From: Oceanirhabdus sp. W0125-5
GTDB lineage: Bacteria > Bacillota > Clostridia > Clostridiales > Clostridiaceae
Assembly: GCF_027938815.1 (NCBI RefSeq)
Contig: NZ_CP115913.1
Location: 964,001 to 1,028,000 of the forward strand
Length of the DNA: 64,000 nt
Reading direction: 5' to 3'
The position numbers were made by a program, and so were the translations under genes. Positions 7,794-17,778 of the stretch are shown one piece after another. How positions within the stretch are numbered: position 1 is the first letter of the stretch; each line of letters starts with the position of its first letter. Below the pieces are notes generated by a model. It did no database searches and had not been told where the DNA came from. It worked only from the letters and a program-made list of their open reading frames with translations.

Positions 7794-9929
7794 ATGGAGC
7801 TATTAAGAGTTAATGATGTAATAAGCAACATAAATGATGAGTTTGTTGAAAGAGTATTATGGTTAGATAGAAAGTTTGATTTTTGTTATACGATAGATAT
7901 GAATAGTAAAAATCTAAAGATTAATAATAGATGTCTTAGCAATTTTGAAGAAAAAATTCATATAGGAGAGAATATCATTCTAACTCAATATAAGCATGAG
8001 GGAATAAAAATGAAACATGAGTTATCAAAATCTACTGAGGCATTGTTAAATAAATCTTGGGATGCAATAAAAGATATCGTATCTACAAAGAATGAACCTC
8101 AAATATATGAGTCAAAATATAGATCTGAGCTAGTTAAAAGTATTGTATGTAAAAAAAATATTTCTAAAGCTACAGTATATAAGTATTTAAAGAAATATTG
8201 GAGAAGCGGCAAGTTAAAGATGGGTTTAATTTCAAATTATGATAAGTGTGGAGGACCAGGAAAAGATAAAATATTAGGTGATAAAAAAGTAGGAAGACCT
8301 AACTATATATCAGCTGTTGAGCCAGAAAAGGTTGGAATTAATATTAATAATGATATTAAGAAAATATTCAAAGTTGCAATAAAAAGATATTATGAGAATC
8401 ACAGAGAAATATCTTTGAAGAAAGCTTATGACCTGATGTTGATGGACTTTTTTTCTATAGAAGATGAAGAAACATTTGAAGCAAAAGTAATTGATGCACA
8501 TAAGATTCCAACATATGAACAATTCAAGTATTTTTATTATCAAAAATATAGAAATATTAGAATTGAGAAAACAAAGAGAAAAAGTAAAAAAGATTATGAA
8601 TTAAACTATAGAGAACTAACTTCAAATTCTACACAGCATTCATATGGTCCAGGATACAGATATCAGATTGATGCAACTATTTCACCATTCTATCTGACTA
8701 ATAGATTGAAGACTGGAGGAATAGGAAAGCCAGTAGTATATTTTGTTATCGATGTCTTTAGCAGGATGATTGTTGGAGTATATGTAGGAGGAAACTATCC
8801 ATGCTGGGAAGGTGCTGCAACAGCGCTTTACAATTGTACTGAGGATAAAGTTGAGTTTTGTAGTAGATATGGACTAGATATATCAGCTGAAGAATGGCCT
8901 AATTCTACATTACCTCAATATTTATTGGCAGACAGGGGAGAACTAGCTGGTAAGTTACCTGAAAAAATCATAGAAAATCTAGGTGTCGTACTAGAAAATA
9001 CTCCATCATATAGAGCAGACTATAAGGGAATAGTTGAAAGGAACTTTGGTGTACAAGAAGCAAAATTAAAGGCTTTGTTGCCAGGAGCTATAGAAAGTGA
9101 TTTTAGAAAAAGAGGGGGAAGTGATGCAAGAGAGGAAGTAAAAATGAATCTTATTGAATTTACAAGATCGTTATTGAGAACCGTAATTCATCATAATAAT
9201 CATTTATTAACAAGTTATCCGTTACAAAAAGAAATGACTGAAGATGATGTTTTAGAAATTCCAAGCGAAATTTGGAATTGGGGAATAAGAAATATTACAG
9301 GTAACCTAAGAAGCATACCTGATGATTATCTTAAATTAAATTTAATGAGAACAGGCATATGCACAGTCAGCAGCAAGGAAATTAGATTCTGTGGGGTAGG
9401 ATATGAATGTAACTTAGCAAGAGTTGAACATTGGCATGTAGAAGCACGGTCAAAAGGCACATGGAAAGTAAGAGTAGTATATGACCCCAGATATCTAGAC
9501 ACAATTTATATTGTGAATCAAGATACCTTTGAATTTGAAAGTTGTACATTGAAGGAAGAATATTCAATGTTTAGAAATAAATCAATGGAAGAAATAAAGT
9601 CCTTTATTAAAGAGAAAAAAATCAGAGATTTAAAATTAAGAGATAGAGAAAATAATAATAATCTAAAGTTAAATATGGGATTAACAAAAGATGTAAAAGA
9701 AGCAGAAGTCGCATTTAATCAAGCTCCAAATTCAATAATTGACTTTAGAAAAGATATTAAGAGAAATAAAAAAAGTGAAGGAATTAGAAGTAACAAAGAA
9801 CAAGCGTTTTTTATAAAGAATCATTTTAACGATAGAAAAGTGGATATTAATTCTAACATTGTGGAAGACACCTTTTCTAATATTGTTGAGCAAATAATTA
9901 ATATTCAAAATGATGAGGAGTTAATATGA
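7794..9929 (+). CDS. tnsB: TnsB-like DDE transposase (711 aa)
   Basis: RNase H-fold transposase that binds the ~20-bp end repeats, cuts the 3' strands and joins them to target DNA. The catalytic triad is readable: D293 (YRYQIDATIS), D380 (LLADRGEL) and E415 (YKGIVERNFG). Spacings of 87 and 35 residues match E. coli TnsB (D273, D361, E396). The N-terminal ~250 residues contain the expected helical DNA-binding domains (KATVYKYLKKYWRSG) and a Mu-type C-terminal beta-barrel follows the core. GGAGG lies before the ATG. The stop overlaps the tnsC start (ATGA), indicating translational coupling. Its binding sites are probably the repeats at 1440-1499 and 20917-21057. Confidence 0.96.
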   Translation: MELLRVNDVISNINDEFVERVLWLDRKFDFCYTIDMNSKNLKINNRCLSNFEEKIHIGENIILTQYKHEGIKMKHELSKSTEALLNKSWDAIKDIVSTKNEPQIYESKYRSELVKSIVCKKNISKATVYKYLKKYWRSGKLKMGLISNYDKCGGPGKDKILGDKKVGRPNYISAVEPEKVGININNDIKKIFKVAIKRYYENHREISLKKAYDLMLMDFFSIEDEETFEAKVIDAHKIPTYEQFKYFYYQKYRNIRIEKTKRKSKKDYELNYRELTSNSTQHSYGPGYRYQIDATISPFYLTNRLKTGGIGKPVVYFVIDVFSRMIVGVYVGGNYPCWEGAATALYNCTEDKVEFCSRYGLDISAEEWPNSTLPQYLLADRGELAGKLPEKIIENLGVVLENTPSYRADYKGIVERNFGVQEAKLKALLPGAIESDFRKRGGSDAREEVKMNLIEFTRSLLRTVIHHNNHLLTSYPLQKEMTEDDVLEIPSEIWNWGIRNITGNLRSIPDDYLKLNLMRTGICTVSSKEIRFCGVGYECNLARVEHWHVEARSKGTWKVRVVYDPRYLDTIYIVNQDTFEFESCTLKEEYSMFRNKSMEEIKSFIKEKKIRDLKLRDRENNNNLKLNMGLTKDVKEAEVAFNQAPNSIIDFRKDIKRNKKSEGIRSNKEQAFFIKNHFNDRKVDINSNIVEDTFSNIVEQIINIQNDEELI

Positions 9930-11638
9930 GCAAAATTTTTAGGGAATATGTTAATGAAAATTCAATAGAACAGAATTATGAACAGAATCAATATGAATCT
10001 TATGGTGATGGAAAATTTAAATTTAAAGAACATATTAAAGCGAGATATATTGAACAGTCAGAACCTGAATACAAAGGAAATATGCTAATAGAGGCCTTGC
10101 CACCTATATACAGTATGACACAATCAGTAAAGATTATAAACGAATTGCCGTATTATTCTGATAGTGAACGGTTGAGGGACAGAAACTATAGAATTCATGC
10201 TACTTTAAGACTTAAAAATCTTTTATATGTATTTTCAAAACATTTCTTGATAGAAAAAAGAATTTCTTTATCCATTAGAAATGGTTATAAAGAAAAAAAT
10301 ATAATTGCTCCAAATTTTATTAAAAGAACTTTGAAAAGAGAGGATAACCAGTATAATGATTTTGAGCAGGAAAGTAAGTATAAATGTATTAGAAGTAACT
10401 GTTCAAGCGATGTACCAGGACTTACTTTAGTGGGTATAAGCGGAGGTGGAAAAAGTATTGCTATAAACAATATACTAGCAATGTACCCACAATGTATTGT
10501 TCATAATAATTACAAAGGAAGCAGTTTTTTATTTAAACAATTAACATATATAAAGATTGATTGCACGTATGATGGTAGCATAAAAGGTTTATGTATAAGT
10601 TTTTTCAATGAGGTAGATTCAGTATTAGGGACTAATTATGTTAAAAAGTTTGGTAATCCAAGGAATTCTATAGATAGAATGATTAATAAGATGAAAAAAG
10701 TGGTTGAAAATCATGCTTTAGGAACATTGGTTATTGATGAGATACAACATTTAGAGCAAGCCAGAAATGGAGCCGAGAAAGTATTGAATTTTTTAACAAC
10801 TCTAGAAAATGAATTGAATTTGCCTATTATATATATTGGAACTTATAAAGCATGTAATAAAGTTCTAGGAAGAGATTTTCGGCAGGCTAGAAGAGCAACA
10901 GGTATAGGGATAATTGAATGGGGCATTATGAAGAAAGATAAAGAATGGAAGAGTTTTCTGAAACACATGTGGAAATATCAATGGACTAAGGAAGCAACGG
11001 AATTAACAGATGAAATAGAGGAAATTATATATAAACATTCAATGGGTATAACAGAAAGGATAGTAAATTTATATATCGCTGTGCAAATACAAGCTATAAT
11101 TTCTGGAAAAGAACAAATAAATGCAAAAGTAATTGAAGAGATTGCAAATAGGTATATGCCACTGACGAAGCCTATGATCGATGCACTGCGAACTGGTGAT
11201 TATGTTGAATTAGCCAAATATGAAGATATTAAAGCTTTAGATGTATATAAAATGTATAAAAACTCAAAAATTAATCAGAAGGAACAGGAAGAAATTAAGA
11301 ACTTCATGATGAGCAAAGAGTTTGAAATAAACCTTAAAAGAGAAGACCTTAAAATGAAAATTATGCAGCCTATTATAGAATTTGAAATAATGAGTAAAAA
11401 AGAAGCTAGTAAAATTGTTGATTTGATAATAGATGAGTTTGGAATCGAGATGGGAATAGAATTTTTAAAAAAGCAAGTTGGTAAAAGAATAATGGAGTCA
11501 TCGAACACTGACAAGTATAAACAAGATGAAGTTTGTGTTAAAAAGACTAAAAGAGAAAAATATAGAGAACCTTATGAAATATATTCTGAATATGAGAAGA
11601 ACGGAATAATAAAAAACCCTGAGACAGATTTTGAGTAG
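9926..11638 (+). CDS. tnsC: TnsC-like AAA+ transposition regulator (570 aa)
   Basis: ATPase that forms filaments on target DNA, receives the TniQ/TnsD signal and recruits TnsA/TnsB. Walker A is GISGGGKS (170-177) and Walker B is TLVIDE (267-272), followed by QHLEQAR. The ~160-residue N-terminal extension and ~170-residue C-terminal tail beyond the AAA core are typical of TnsC and hold the regions that contact TnsD, TnsA and TnsB. It overlaps tnsB by four bases (ATGA). Length is close to E. coli TnsC (555 aa). Confidence 0.95.
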   Translation: MSKIFREYVNENSIEQNYEQNQYESYGDGKFKFKEHIKARYIEQSEPEYKGNMLIEALPPIYSMTQSVKIINELPYYSDSERLRDRNYRIHATLRLKNLLYVFSKHFLIEKRISLSIRNGYKEKNIIAPNFIKRTLKREDNQYNDFEQESKYKCIRSNCSSDVPGLTLVGISGGGKSIAINNILAMYPQCIVHNNYKGSSFLFKQLTYIKIDCTYDGSIKGLCISFFNEVDSVLGTNYVKKFGNPRNSIDRMINKMKKVVENHALGTLVIDEIQHLEQARNGAEKVLNFLTTLENELNLPIIYIGTYKACNKVLGRDFRQARRATGIGIIEWGIMKKDKEWKSFLKHMWKYQWTKEATELTDEIEEIIYKHSMGITERIVNLYIAVQIQAIISGKEQINAKVIEEIANRYMPLTKPMIDALRTGDYVELAKYEDIKALDVYKMYKNSKINQKEQEEIKNFMMSKEFEINLKREDLKMKIMQPIIEFEIMSKKEASKIVDLIIDEFGIEMGIEFLKKQVGKRIMESSNTDKYKQDEVCVKKTKREKYREPYEIYSEYEKNGIIKNPETDFE

Positions 11639-11662
11639 AAAATAAATGATAAGGAGAATAAT

Positions 11663-13432
11663 ATGTTGAACTTTTTTCCACAGATATATCAAGATGAAAT
11701 ATTATATAGTGTTCTAGGGAGATATCATATGTTATCAGGAAATAATAGTTTTAAAGATACCATAAGAGACATTTTTGATAAAGATACATATATTCCAACA
11801 ATAGAGTTTCCATGTAATTTAAGCAATTTAGGAAATTATTTGCCTTATGATGCCGAAGACATAATCAAAGGACATACTTTACTACCCATATACTTTCCAT
11901 TTCTTCCAGAAAAGAGAAGGATGAAGATTGTAGAGAATATGAAAAATGGAACAGGTATTGGAATAAAAGCATCGACAGGTTATCTAGCTGGAAGTTTGTT
12001 TAAAGTCTCAGGCTTGAAATATTGTCCAAGATGCCTTGAACATGATATAAAGGAATACGGAGAAGGTTATTTTCACAGAATACATCAAGTTCAAGGAGTA
12101 TTTGTATGCCATAAGCATGAATGTTTTTTAGAAGAATATCCAATTAGATTATCTGAAGCAAGTAGAGTAAGTTTTTTAAAATTTGATTCAAGTAAAATAC
12201 TTAATTCGAAAATAAAGGATATTGAAAGTGAGAAGTTGAGAATATTTATTGACATTGCTAAAGCAGTTGAATATTTACTACAAAATGATCTGAGTAGATT
12301 TAATCAAATCAAGTTACATAAAATGTATATGGACATATTAGAAGAACGTGGGTACTTAAGTTACTCACGACGAGTGAAACAGAGGCTGATCTATGAAGAA
12401 TTTAGTTCTTTTTACAATAAGGAAGTTTTACAAATGCTTAATAGTGAAATTGATTACTATAGTGAATTTAACTGGTTAAAAGTAATTTTACGAAAACCTA
12501 AAAGAGTAGTTCATCCAATAAGACACATTCTTTTGATTATTTTTTTAAAAGGTAATATGGAGAACTTTTTCTGCATTATCAGAGATAAGAAATTGGTTAA
12601 GAGAAAATACCCATGCTTGAATCCGGTTTGTAGAAATTATAGAAAATTGGTTATTAGTAAGTGTGAAGTAACAGTTGATTATAAAGTTAAAGAAAAAATA
12701 GGTACGTTTTATTGTGAGTGTGGATTTGTTTATTCGAGAAAAATTAAAGATGATATATACAAAATAGGGAAAATTAAGAGATTTGGATGCGTATGGGAAG
12801 AAGCGTTGAAAAAGCATATTTTAGATGGGAATAGATCAATTAGGGGCATAGGAAAGTATATGAGATGCGATCCTAAAACGATTGTTAAGTATGCAGATAA
12901 ATTTAATCTAAAGCATTTATTGAATACGAAAATGGATATAAAGTGGGAAGAACCAAGTAAAAATATATTGAATAAAGTTAATGAAGAAGAAAACCAAAAT
13001 CAGAGAGCTAGTTTTAAAGCTAAAATTCATGTGAAGAAAGCCAATAATATTCAAGAGTTAAGTAAGATATCTGTATGGGACAAAAGAGACAATGAAATTT
13101 TATTAATTTTAGAAGAAGAATATGCTAAGCTACGAGAAGAAAATGAAATGAGAAGAGTAACAAAGTCTTTATTAGGTAAAAGAATAAATAAGTTAACTAC
13201 TCTAGAAAAGAACTTAGATAAATTACCTAGAACTAATGAATATTTAAACGAAATATTGGAGAGTATTGAAGATTTTCAAATTAGAAGAATAAAAAAGGTT
13301 TGTAAAGACATGATAGCAGAGGGGGAAGCTTTAGTAAGGTGGAAGATAATAAGGAGAGCAGGATTGAGAACTGGATTTTCTGAGTATGTAAATGATGTGA
13401 TTGAAGTTAATATTAATAAATCTAATTATTAA
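11663..13432 (+). CDS. tnsD: TnsD-like (long TniQ) glmS-site targeting protein (589 aa)
   Basis: TniQ N-terminal domain followed by a long DNA-binding C-terminal region, the layout of TnsD, which binds the 3' end of glmS and directs insertion just downstream. The zinc site of the TniQ domain is C121-x2-C124 and C149-x2-H152. A second Cys cluster (PCLNPVC...FYCECGF) and a helix-turn-helix-like segment (GNRSIRGIGKYMRCDPKTIV) follow. The C-terminal ~100 residues contain LLGKRINKL and ITRRAG-like helices. AAGGAG lies before the ATG. It is the last gene of the tns operon. The element's position 25 bp after glmS agrees with TnsD-directed insertion. Confidence 0.92.
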   Translation: MLNFFPQIYQDEILYSVLGRYHMLSGNNSFKDTIRDIFDKDTYIPTIEFPCNLSNLGNYLPYDAEDIIKGHTLLPIYFPFLPEKRRMKIVENMKNGTGIGIKASTGYLAGSLFKVSGLKYCPRCLEHDIKEYGEGYFHRIHQVQGVFVCHKHECFLEEYPIRLSEASRVSFLKFDSSKILNSKIKDIESEKLRIFIDIAKAVEYLLQNDLSRFNQIKLHKMYMDILEERGYLSYSRRVKQRLIYEEFSSFYNKEVLQMLNSEIDYYSEFNWLKVILRKPKRVVHPIRHILLIIFLKGNMENFFCIIRDKKLVKRKYPCLNPVCRNYRKLVISKCEVTVDYKVKEKIGTFYCECGFVYSRKIKDDIYKIGKIKRFGCVWEEALKKHILDGNRSIRGIGKYMRCDPKTIVKYADKFNLKHLLNTKMDIKWEEPSKNILNKVNEEENQNQRASFKAKIHVKKANNIQELSKISVWDKRDNEILLILEEEYAKLREENEMRRVTKSLLGKRINKLTTLEKNLDKLPRTNEYLNEILESIEDFQIRRIKKVCKDMIAEGEALVRWKIIRRAGLRTGFSEYVNDVIEVNINKSNY

Positions 13433-14052
13433 AAAAGAGTAAATCAGACTTTTATGGTAAATATCCAAATAGATATTATAATTTAAGAAATAGACAAGAA
13501 TGTATAAATTTATTGATTATTTAAATATGGAAAAATTAAAAAGTATCAAGTTTAACCATAATATGAATATTATATTATTAGAATCTTAATCAAATGTAGT
13601 GTAAAGCGAAGTTGTTAATAAATCTTTGTTATAAGTAAACAATGTAATACTAATGAATGAAATAACAGTAAATAAGCTAGTTGATTGAGTTTAAATTTGA
13701 TAGATATAATATAGAAGGCAAGAATAATTCGTGTAATTGTAAAAAGTTATTATCTTGTTGTAATAGAACGAATTATCAAAATAATACTATTAAATGTTAG
13801 TGTAAAATGATGCTAAATTCTTTCATTAATAATCGTGGTTTAATAGCTGACCAATGAAATCTATTATTGAGTATATTGCATCAGTAGTTAAAACGAAATC
13901 ACTTTCATTTATTTTATATTTATCAATATTTTATCTTATTTGGTAAATGTTTTGAATAATTTAAAGACATATTTATAGAAATAACTAGATATATATTGAC
14001 AAATAATATAAAATGGTATATATAAAGAAGTTTATATGTTGGAGGTGAAATA
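13433..14052. other. Intergenic gap after the tns operon
   Basis: About 620 bp, very AT-rich, with no credible gene. The only clear signal is the promoter at 13996-14024 for the following methyltransferase gene. Confidence 0.5.
13996..14024 (+). promoter_or_regulatory. Promoter of the methyltransferase-MBL operon
   Basis: -35 TTGACA (13996-14001), 17-bp spacer, -10 TATATA (14019-14024), about 28 bp before the ATG at 14053; GGAGGTGA follows as RBS. Confidence 0.7.
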
Positions 14053-16755
14053 ATGAATAATAAGAGTGAATTATTGGATATTATAAAAAAGTCTTTAAAT
14101 AAAATAGGATATGATAATGAAAAAATTATAGATGAGTATCCTATTACCACTAAAGATGAAAATGTAATTTACTTTGATTTTATTGCTTTTGGCCATAATA
14201 AAATTCAAGATACATCAACCTCCTGTATTACAGTAAAGTATTGTGAAGATGAAAGAGAAGAAAATAAGATAATTGAAGATGCTAAATATTCTGCTTCTCC
14301 ACTGTTAATGATTTCAAAAAAGAAAACTGTAGGTTTATGGAAGCTAGATGTTGAAAAAAAATCAGATAAAATAATCGAGTTAAAATATAATGATTTGGGA
14401 AATTATTTTGCTGAAAACAGAGTTAATTATGATTATTCAAAAATTGTATCAGCAAAATATGAAAGAGAACAATTGAGCTTTTTTAATACAAATAACTTAT
14501 TTCAATTTGCTTCAAAAATTAATTGTGAGTTACTTGGTAAAGAGTTCAAAAAAGCAATATTTAGTGTTAGAAAATTAATTAATCAAGAAAAAACTGATGA
14601 AATTGCGGATATAACAAGTATAGTTATGCATGTAATAGCTGCTAAAATATTAAATGATAAATTGGTATTGAACAAAAGATTTACAGATATACATAAATTA
14701 ATAGCTGTTCTTTCAAAACAATATGGAGATTATTTTAATAAAGAACATTTGTACAAATATGGTAATGAACTAATAGATACAATAAATGATAGTTTTAGTA
14801 GTGAGTTATCATATAGAAGTATAGATAATAAAATATTAGGTAATTTTTACGAAAGTACATTATTTGAAAGCGATGAAAGTAAGAATAAAAAGTTAAAGAG
14901 AGAGTTTGGTATATATTATACACCAAGTTGTATTGTAAATAATTTGATGAAATCAATGCCTATAGAGTTAATTGACTTCAGAAATAGATGTGTATTAGAT
15001 GCAAGTTGTGGATCTGGCAGTTTATTAATAGGAGCATATAAAAGATTAAAAGATTTATTGCCAATTAATATGCAGGAAGAACTGCAACATGAATACTTGA
15101 CTGATATGATTCATGGAATTGACATAGACAGATTTGCATGTGAAGTAGCTAGGTTAGAATTACTATTAAATAGCATCCCTTATGGAAATGGATGGAAAGT
15201 AGAAAGTGGTGATTTTCTTAAAATTAGTAATAGGAGTTTGAGACCTAATATAGTAATTGCTAATCCGCCATATGAAGAGAAACGAAAAAATACTTTGACA
15301 GAAAAGGCAAGTGTATTTTTAGAAAAATATATTGATATCTTAGATCATGAGGGATTAATAGGAATAGTATTACCACAAACTTTTTTAACTAAGAAGAGTA
15401 GCAAAAATGCTAGAAAGAAGCTTTTGCAAAATATACAGTTACATGAAGTATGGTTATTACCTAAAGGAATATTTGATACTAATAATTGCGCAACTACTGT
15501 AATCATAGGAAGAAAACAAGATAAAATAGAAAATAAATCATTTAAGGCTAGAATAGTTGTTCAAAAGTCTACTGATATATTTAAGAATACAGGAAAATTT
15601 GATTTTGAATTTTTATGTGATTCTCAAATTTCATTTTTAGAAAGCAAGAATTATCAAATAATAGTTTCACCAGTAAAGAAACTAATAGATAAGCTAAAGA
15701 ATAAGAATAAATTAAGTGAATATGTAGATGATACACAAGGGATACAAATACCATATGATAAATACCCTCTAATATCAGATGATTATAAAGATGGATATTC
15801 AAAATATTTTAGAAATGCAAGACAAGGAGTTTCTAGGTATAAATTTGATTGGAGTAAACAAAAAAAATCTAGATATATATATTATGATCCTGATAATCTG
15901 GTCAACATAAAATATACAGGTAAGAATGATAAAGGATTAAGACTTAGAGGTGAAAAACAGAATATATTAAAGAGTAAGAAGGTTGTAATACCTATAAATT
16001 CAACACCAGGAACTTTCTGGAGGATAAAAGCTGCGATAGATTATGAAGGAATATACCCTAGTCATTCATTATGGTGTTTTGTACCCAAAAATGAAAATAT
16101 AACATTAGAGGTTATTGTGGCTATATTAAATTCAAAAATAACTAATTTATATTTAGAAAATGTAAATTTAGAAATGACATTAAATAGTAATAATTTACGT
16201 GATATCCCGTTCCCTGATTTAACAGAAAAACAAAAAGAATCTATAGCAAGATGTGTTAAACAAATAGAAAATGATATTGAATCTGAAGAAAACATGAAGT
16301 TGATTGACGATATATTGTATGAAGGATTTAATTTGAGTGAAGATGAAATTAAATGTATAGAATCATATTATATTAAATTTACTTCAAGTAAATGTCACAT
16401 ACAAAATCAAAATTATGTTGAGTCAATAGAAGTTACAGGGAAAGTTTTGGACATAGATATAGATAATAAAATAATTAAGGCTAGTTTTGTGGAATGTGAA
16501 GAGGAAAAGTTCATAAAAGTAACAAATGAAATTCCAGGATGGCTATTAGCAGAACAGGCTCCATTTGTTTGCAGAATGCCAGAGGAGGATTTTTATGAAG
16601 AGGAAATAAGTATAATGAATGTTAGACCACTTCAATATACTTATTTAAATGATCAAGATTATCAGAATCTAATTATTAATAAGTTTAATGATTATAAACC
16701 TCATAGAGCTGATAGAAAAAAATTTCAAAATTATTTTTTAAAGGAGGAGGCATAA
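14053..16755 (+). CDS. Type IIG-like N6-adenine DNA methyltransferase (900 aa)
   Basis: Large DNA methyltransferase. The SAM-binding motif is VLDASCGSGSLLIG (314-327), preceded by the conserved GIYYTPSCIV, and the catalytic N6-adenine motif is ANPPYEE (403-409). The C-terminal half resembles Eco57I-type specificity regions (SLWCFVPKNE, LNSNNLRDIPFPD). The first ~140 residues resemble a restriction-nuclease N-terminal domain (FDFIAF at 41-46, CITVKY at 58-63), but the acidic residue expected two before the Lys is Thr60, so the nuclease may be inactive. There is no helicase region. It lies in the left arm of the Tn7-like element, with its own promoter. The stop touches the start of the MBL-fold gene, so the two are coupled. 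Likely a restriction-like defence system; the enzyme type is inferred. Confidence 0.85.
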   Translation: MNNKSELLDIIKKSLNKIGYDNEKIIDEYPITTKDENVIYFDFIAFGHNKIQDTSTSCITVKYCEDEREENKIIEDAKYSASPLLMISKKKTVGLWKLDVEKKSDKIIELKYNDLGNYFAENRVNYDYSKIVSAKYEREQLSFFNTNNLFQFASKINCELLGKEFKKAIFSVRKLINQEKTDEIADITSIVMHVIAAKILNDKLVLNKRFTDIHKLIAVLSKQYGDYFNKEHLYKYGNELIDTINDSFSSELSYRSIDNKILGNFYESTLFESDESKNKKLKREFGIYYTPSCIVNNLMKSMPIELIDFRNRCVLDASCGSGSLLIGAYKRLKDLLPINMQEELQHEYLTDMIHGIDIDRFACEVARLELLLNSIPYGNGWKVESGDFLKISNRSLRPNIVIANPPYEEKRKNTLTEKASVFLEKYIDILDHEGLIGIVLPQTFLTKKSSKNARKKLLQNIQLHEVWLLPKGIFDTNNCATTVIIGRKQDKIENKSFKARIVVQKSTDIFKNTGKFDFEFLCDSQISFLESKNYQIIVSPVKKLIDKLKNKNKLSEYVDDTQGIQIPYDKYPLISDDYKDGYSKYFRNARQGVSRYKFDWSKQKKSRYIYYDPDNLVNIKYTGKNDKGLRLRGEKQNILKSKKVVIPINSTPGTFWRIKAAIDYEGIYPSHSLWCFVPKNENITLEVIVAILNSKITNLYLENVNLEMTLNSNNLRDIPFPDLTEKQKESIARCVKQIENDIESEENMKLIDDILYEGFNLSEDEIKCIESYYIKFTSSKCHIQNQNYVESIEVTGKVLDIDIDNKIIKASFVECEEEKFIKVTNEIPGWLLAEQAPFVCRMPEEDFYEEEISIMNVRPLQYTYLNDQDYQNLIINKFNDYKPHRADRKKFQNYFLKEEA

Positions 16756-17778
16756 ATGAATGAGTCATCTCCTTTAAGAATTGCTTTTTTAGATGTTGGT
16801 CATGGGGATACTATTGTTATCTCAACTGTTGAAAACAATATTACGAGAGCAATAATAATTGATTGTAATGATGCTATTAAAACTAAAAACTATATTTTAG
16901 AGGCGGGTATACAAGTAGTTGATTATATAGTTATAACTCATTTACATCGAGATCATTATAAGGGAATTAATACATTAATTGATTTATTAATAAGAAACGA
17001 TATTGAAATTAGAAATGTATGTTGGGAAAAAGATAGATATTTACGTTCTGATGAAGAACAAGTAGGCAAGTATAATCTTTTTACTAGAAGATTAAATCAA
17101 TATCACATAAATAAAAAAATAAAGTATGTTCCTAAAAGATTTGATAATGATAATTATAGAAGACTTGATAATGAATGCATAGAAGAATTTAGTTGTCAAA
17201 TAATATATCCTAATAGCTTTGTAGCTAATTATTGGGACGATAGTAATATAAATAATACTTCTGCTGTAGTACAAATCCAATATAATGGCTTTAAAATTAT
17301 ACTTCCAGGAGATTTAGAAGGTGAAGGATGGAAAATGTTAGTCAGCGATATAAAAAATCTAAAGTGCGATATTTTAAAAATGCCACATCATGGTGGATAT
17401 TTTAATGGTACTGGTAATGCATTATCTACAGGGGAAGTCATTGATTGTACAAGCCCTAAATTTGCTATAATATCTACTGGGCAAAATGATAAATATAATC
17501 ATCCGTATAAAGAAACTATACAATACTTAGCAAGTAAAAATATAAATATTATATGTACAGAAGTTACAGATTTATGTGCTAAAGATAGATTAGATAAAAA
17601 AGAATGTATCATGGCACAGTTAGGAAAAACATATAAGCTAGGGGAAAAGAAGTGTCCATGTGCTGGTGATATAATATTTGAAATAGATGATGATATAAAG
17701 TTAATCCCTAATTATAAGATACTTAATAATATTAGAAGTAATTTTAATAATAGATTGTGTATGGATATAAAAAAATAA
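16756..17778 (+). CDS. MBL-fold metallohydrolase, ComEC/Rec2-like (340 aa)
   Basis: Metallo-beta-lactamase-fold hydrolase. The N-terminus FLDVGHGDTIVI and the metal motif THLHRDHYKG (H62, H64, D66, H67) are clear, followed by LPGDLEGEGW and MPHHGGYFNGT, an order typical of the nuclease-like domain of ComEC proteins. No membrane segments or signal peptide are visible, so it is a soluble cytosolic version. Its ATG directly follows the TAA of the methyltransferase gene, meaning translational coupling. The pairing suggests it supplies the nuclease activity that the methyltransferase seems to lack, but the substrate is unknown. A small Cys cluster near the C-terminus (CPCAGD) is a further feature. 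Family is firm; role is inferred from context. Confidence 0.88.
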   Translation: MNESSPLRIAFLDVGHGDTIVISTVENNITRAIIIDCNDAIKTKNYILEAGIQVVDYIVITHLHRDHYKGINTLIDLLIRNDIEIRNVCWEKDRYLRSDEEQVGKYNLFTRRLNQYHINKKIKYVPKRFDNDNYRRLDNECIEEFSCQIIYPNSFVANYWDDSNINNTSAVVQIQYNGFKIILPGDLEGEGWKMLVSDIKNLKCDILKMPHHGGYFNGTGNALSTGEVIDCTSPKFAIISTGQNDKYNHPYKETIQYLASKNINIICTEVTDLCAKDRLDKKECIMAQLGKTYKLGEKKCPCAGDIIFEIDDDIKLIPNYKILNNIRSNFNNRLCMDIKK

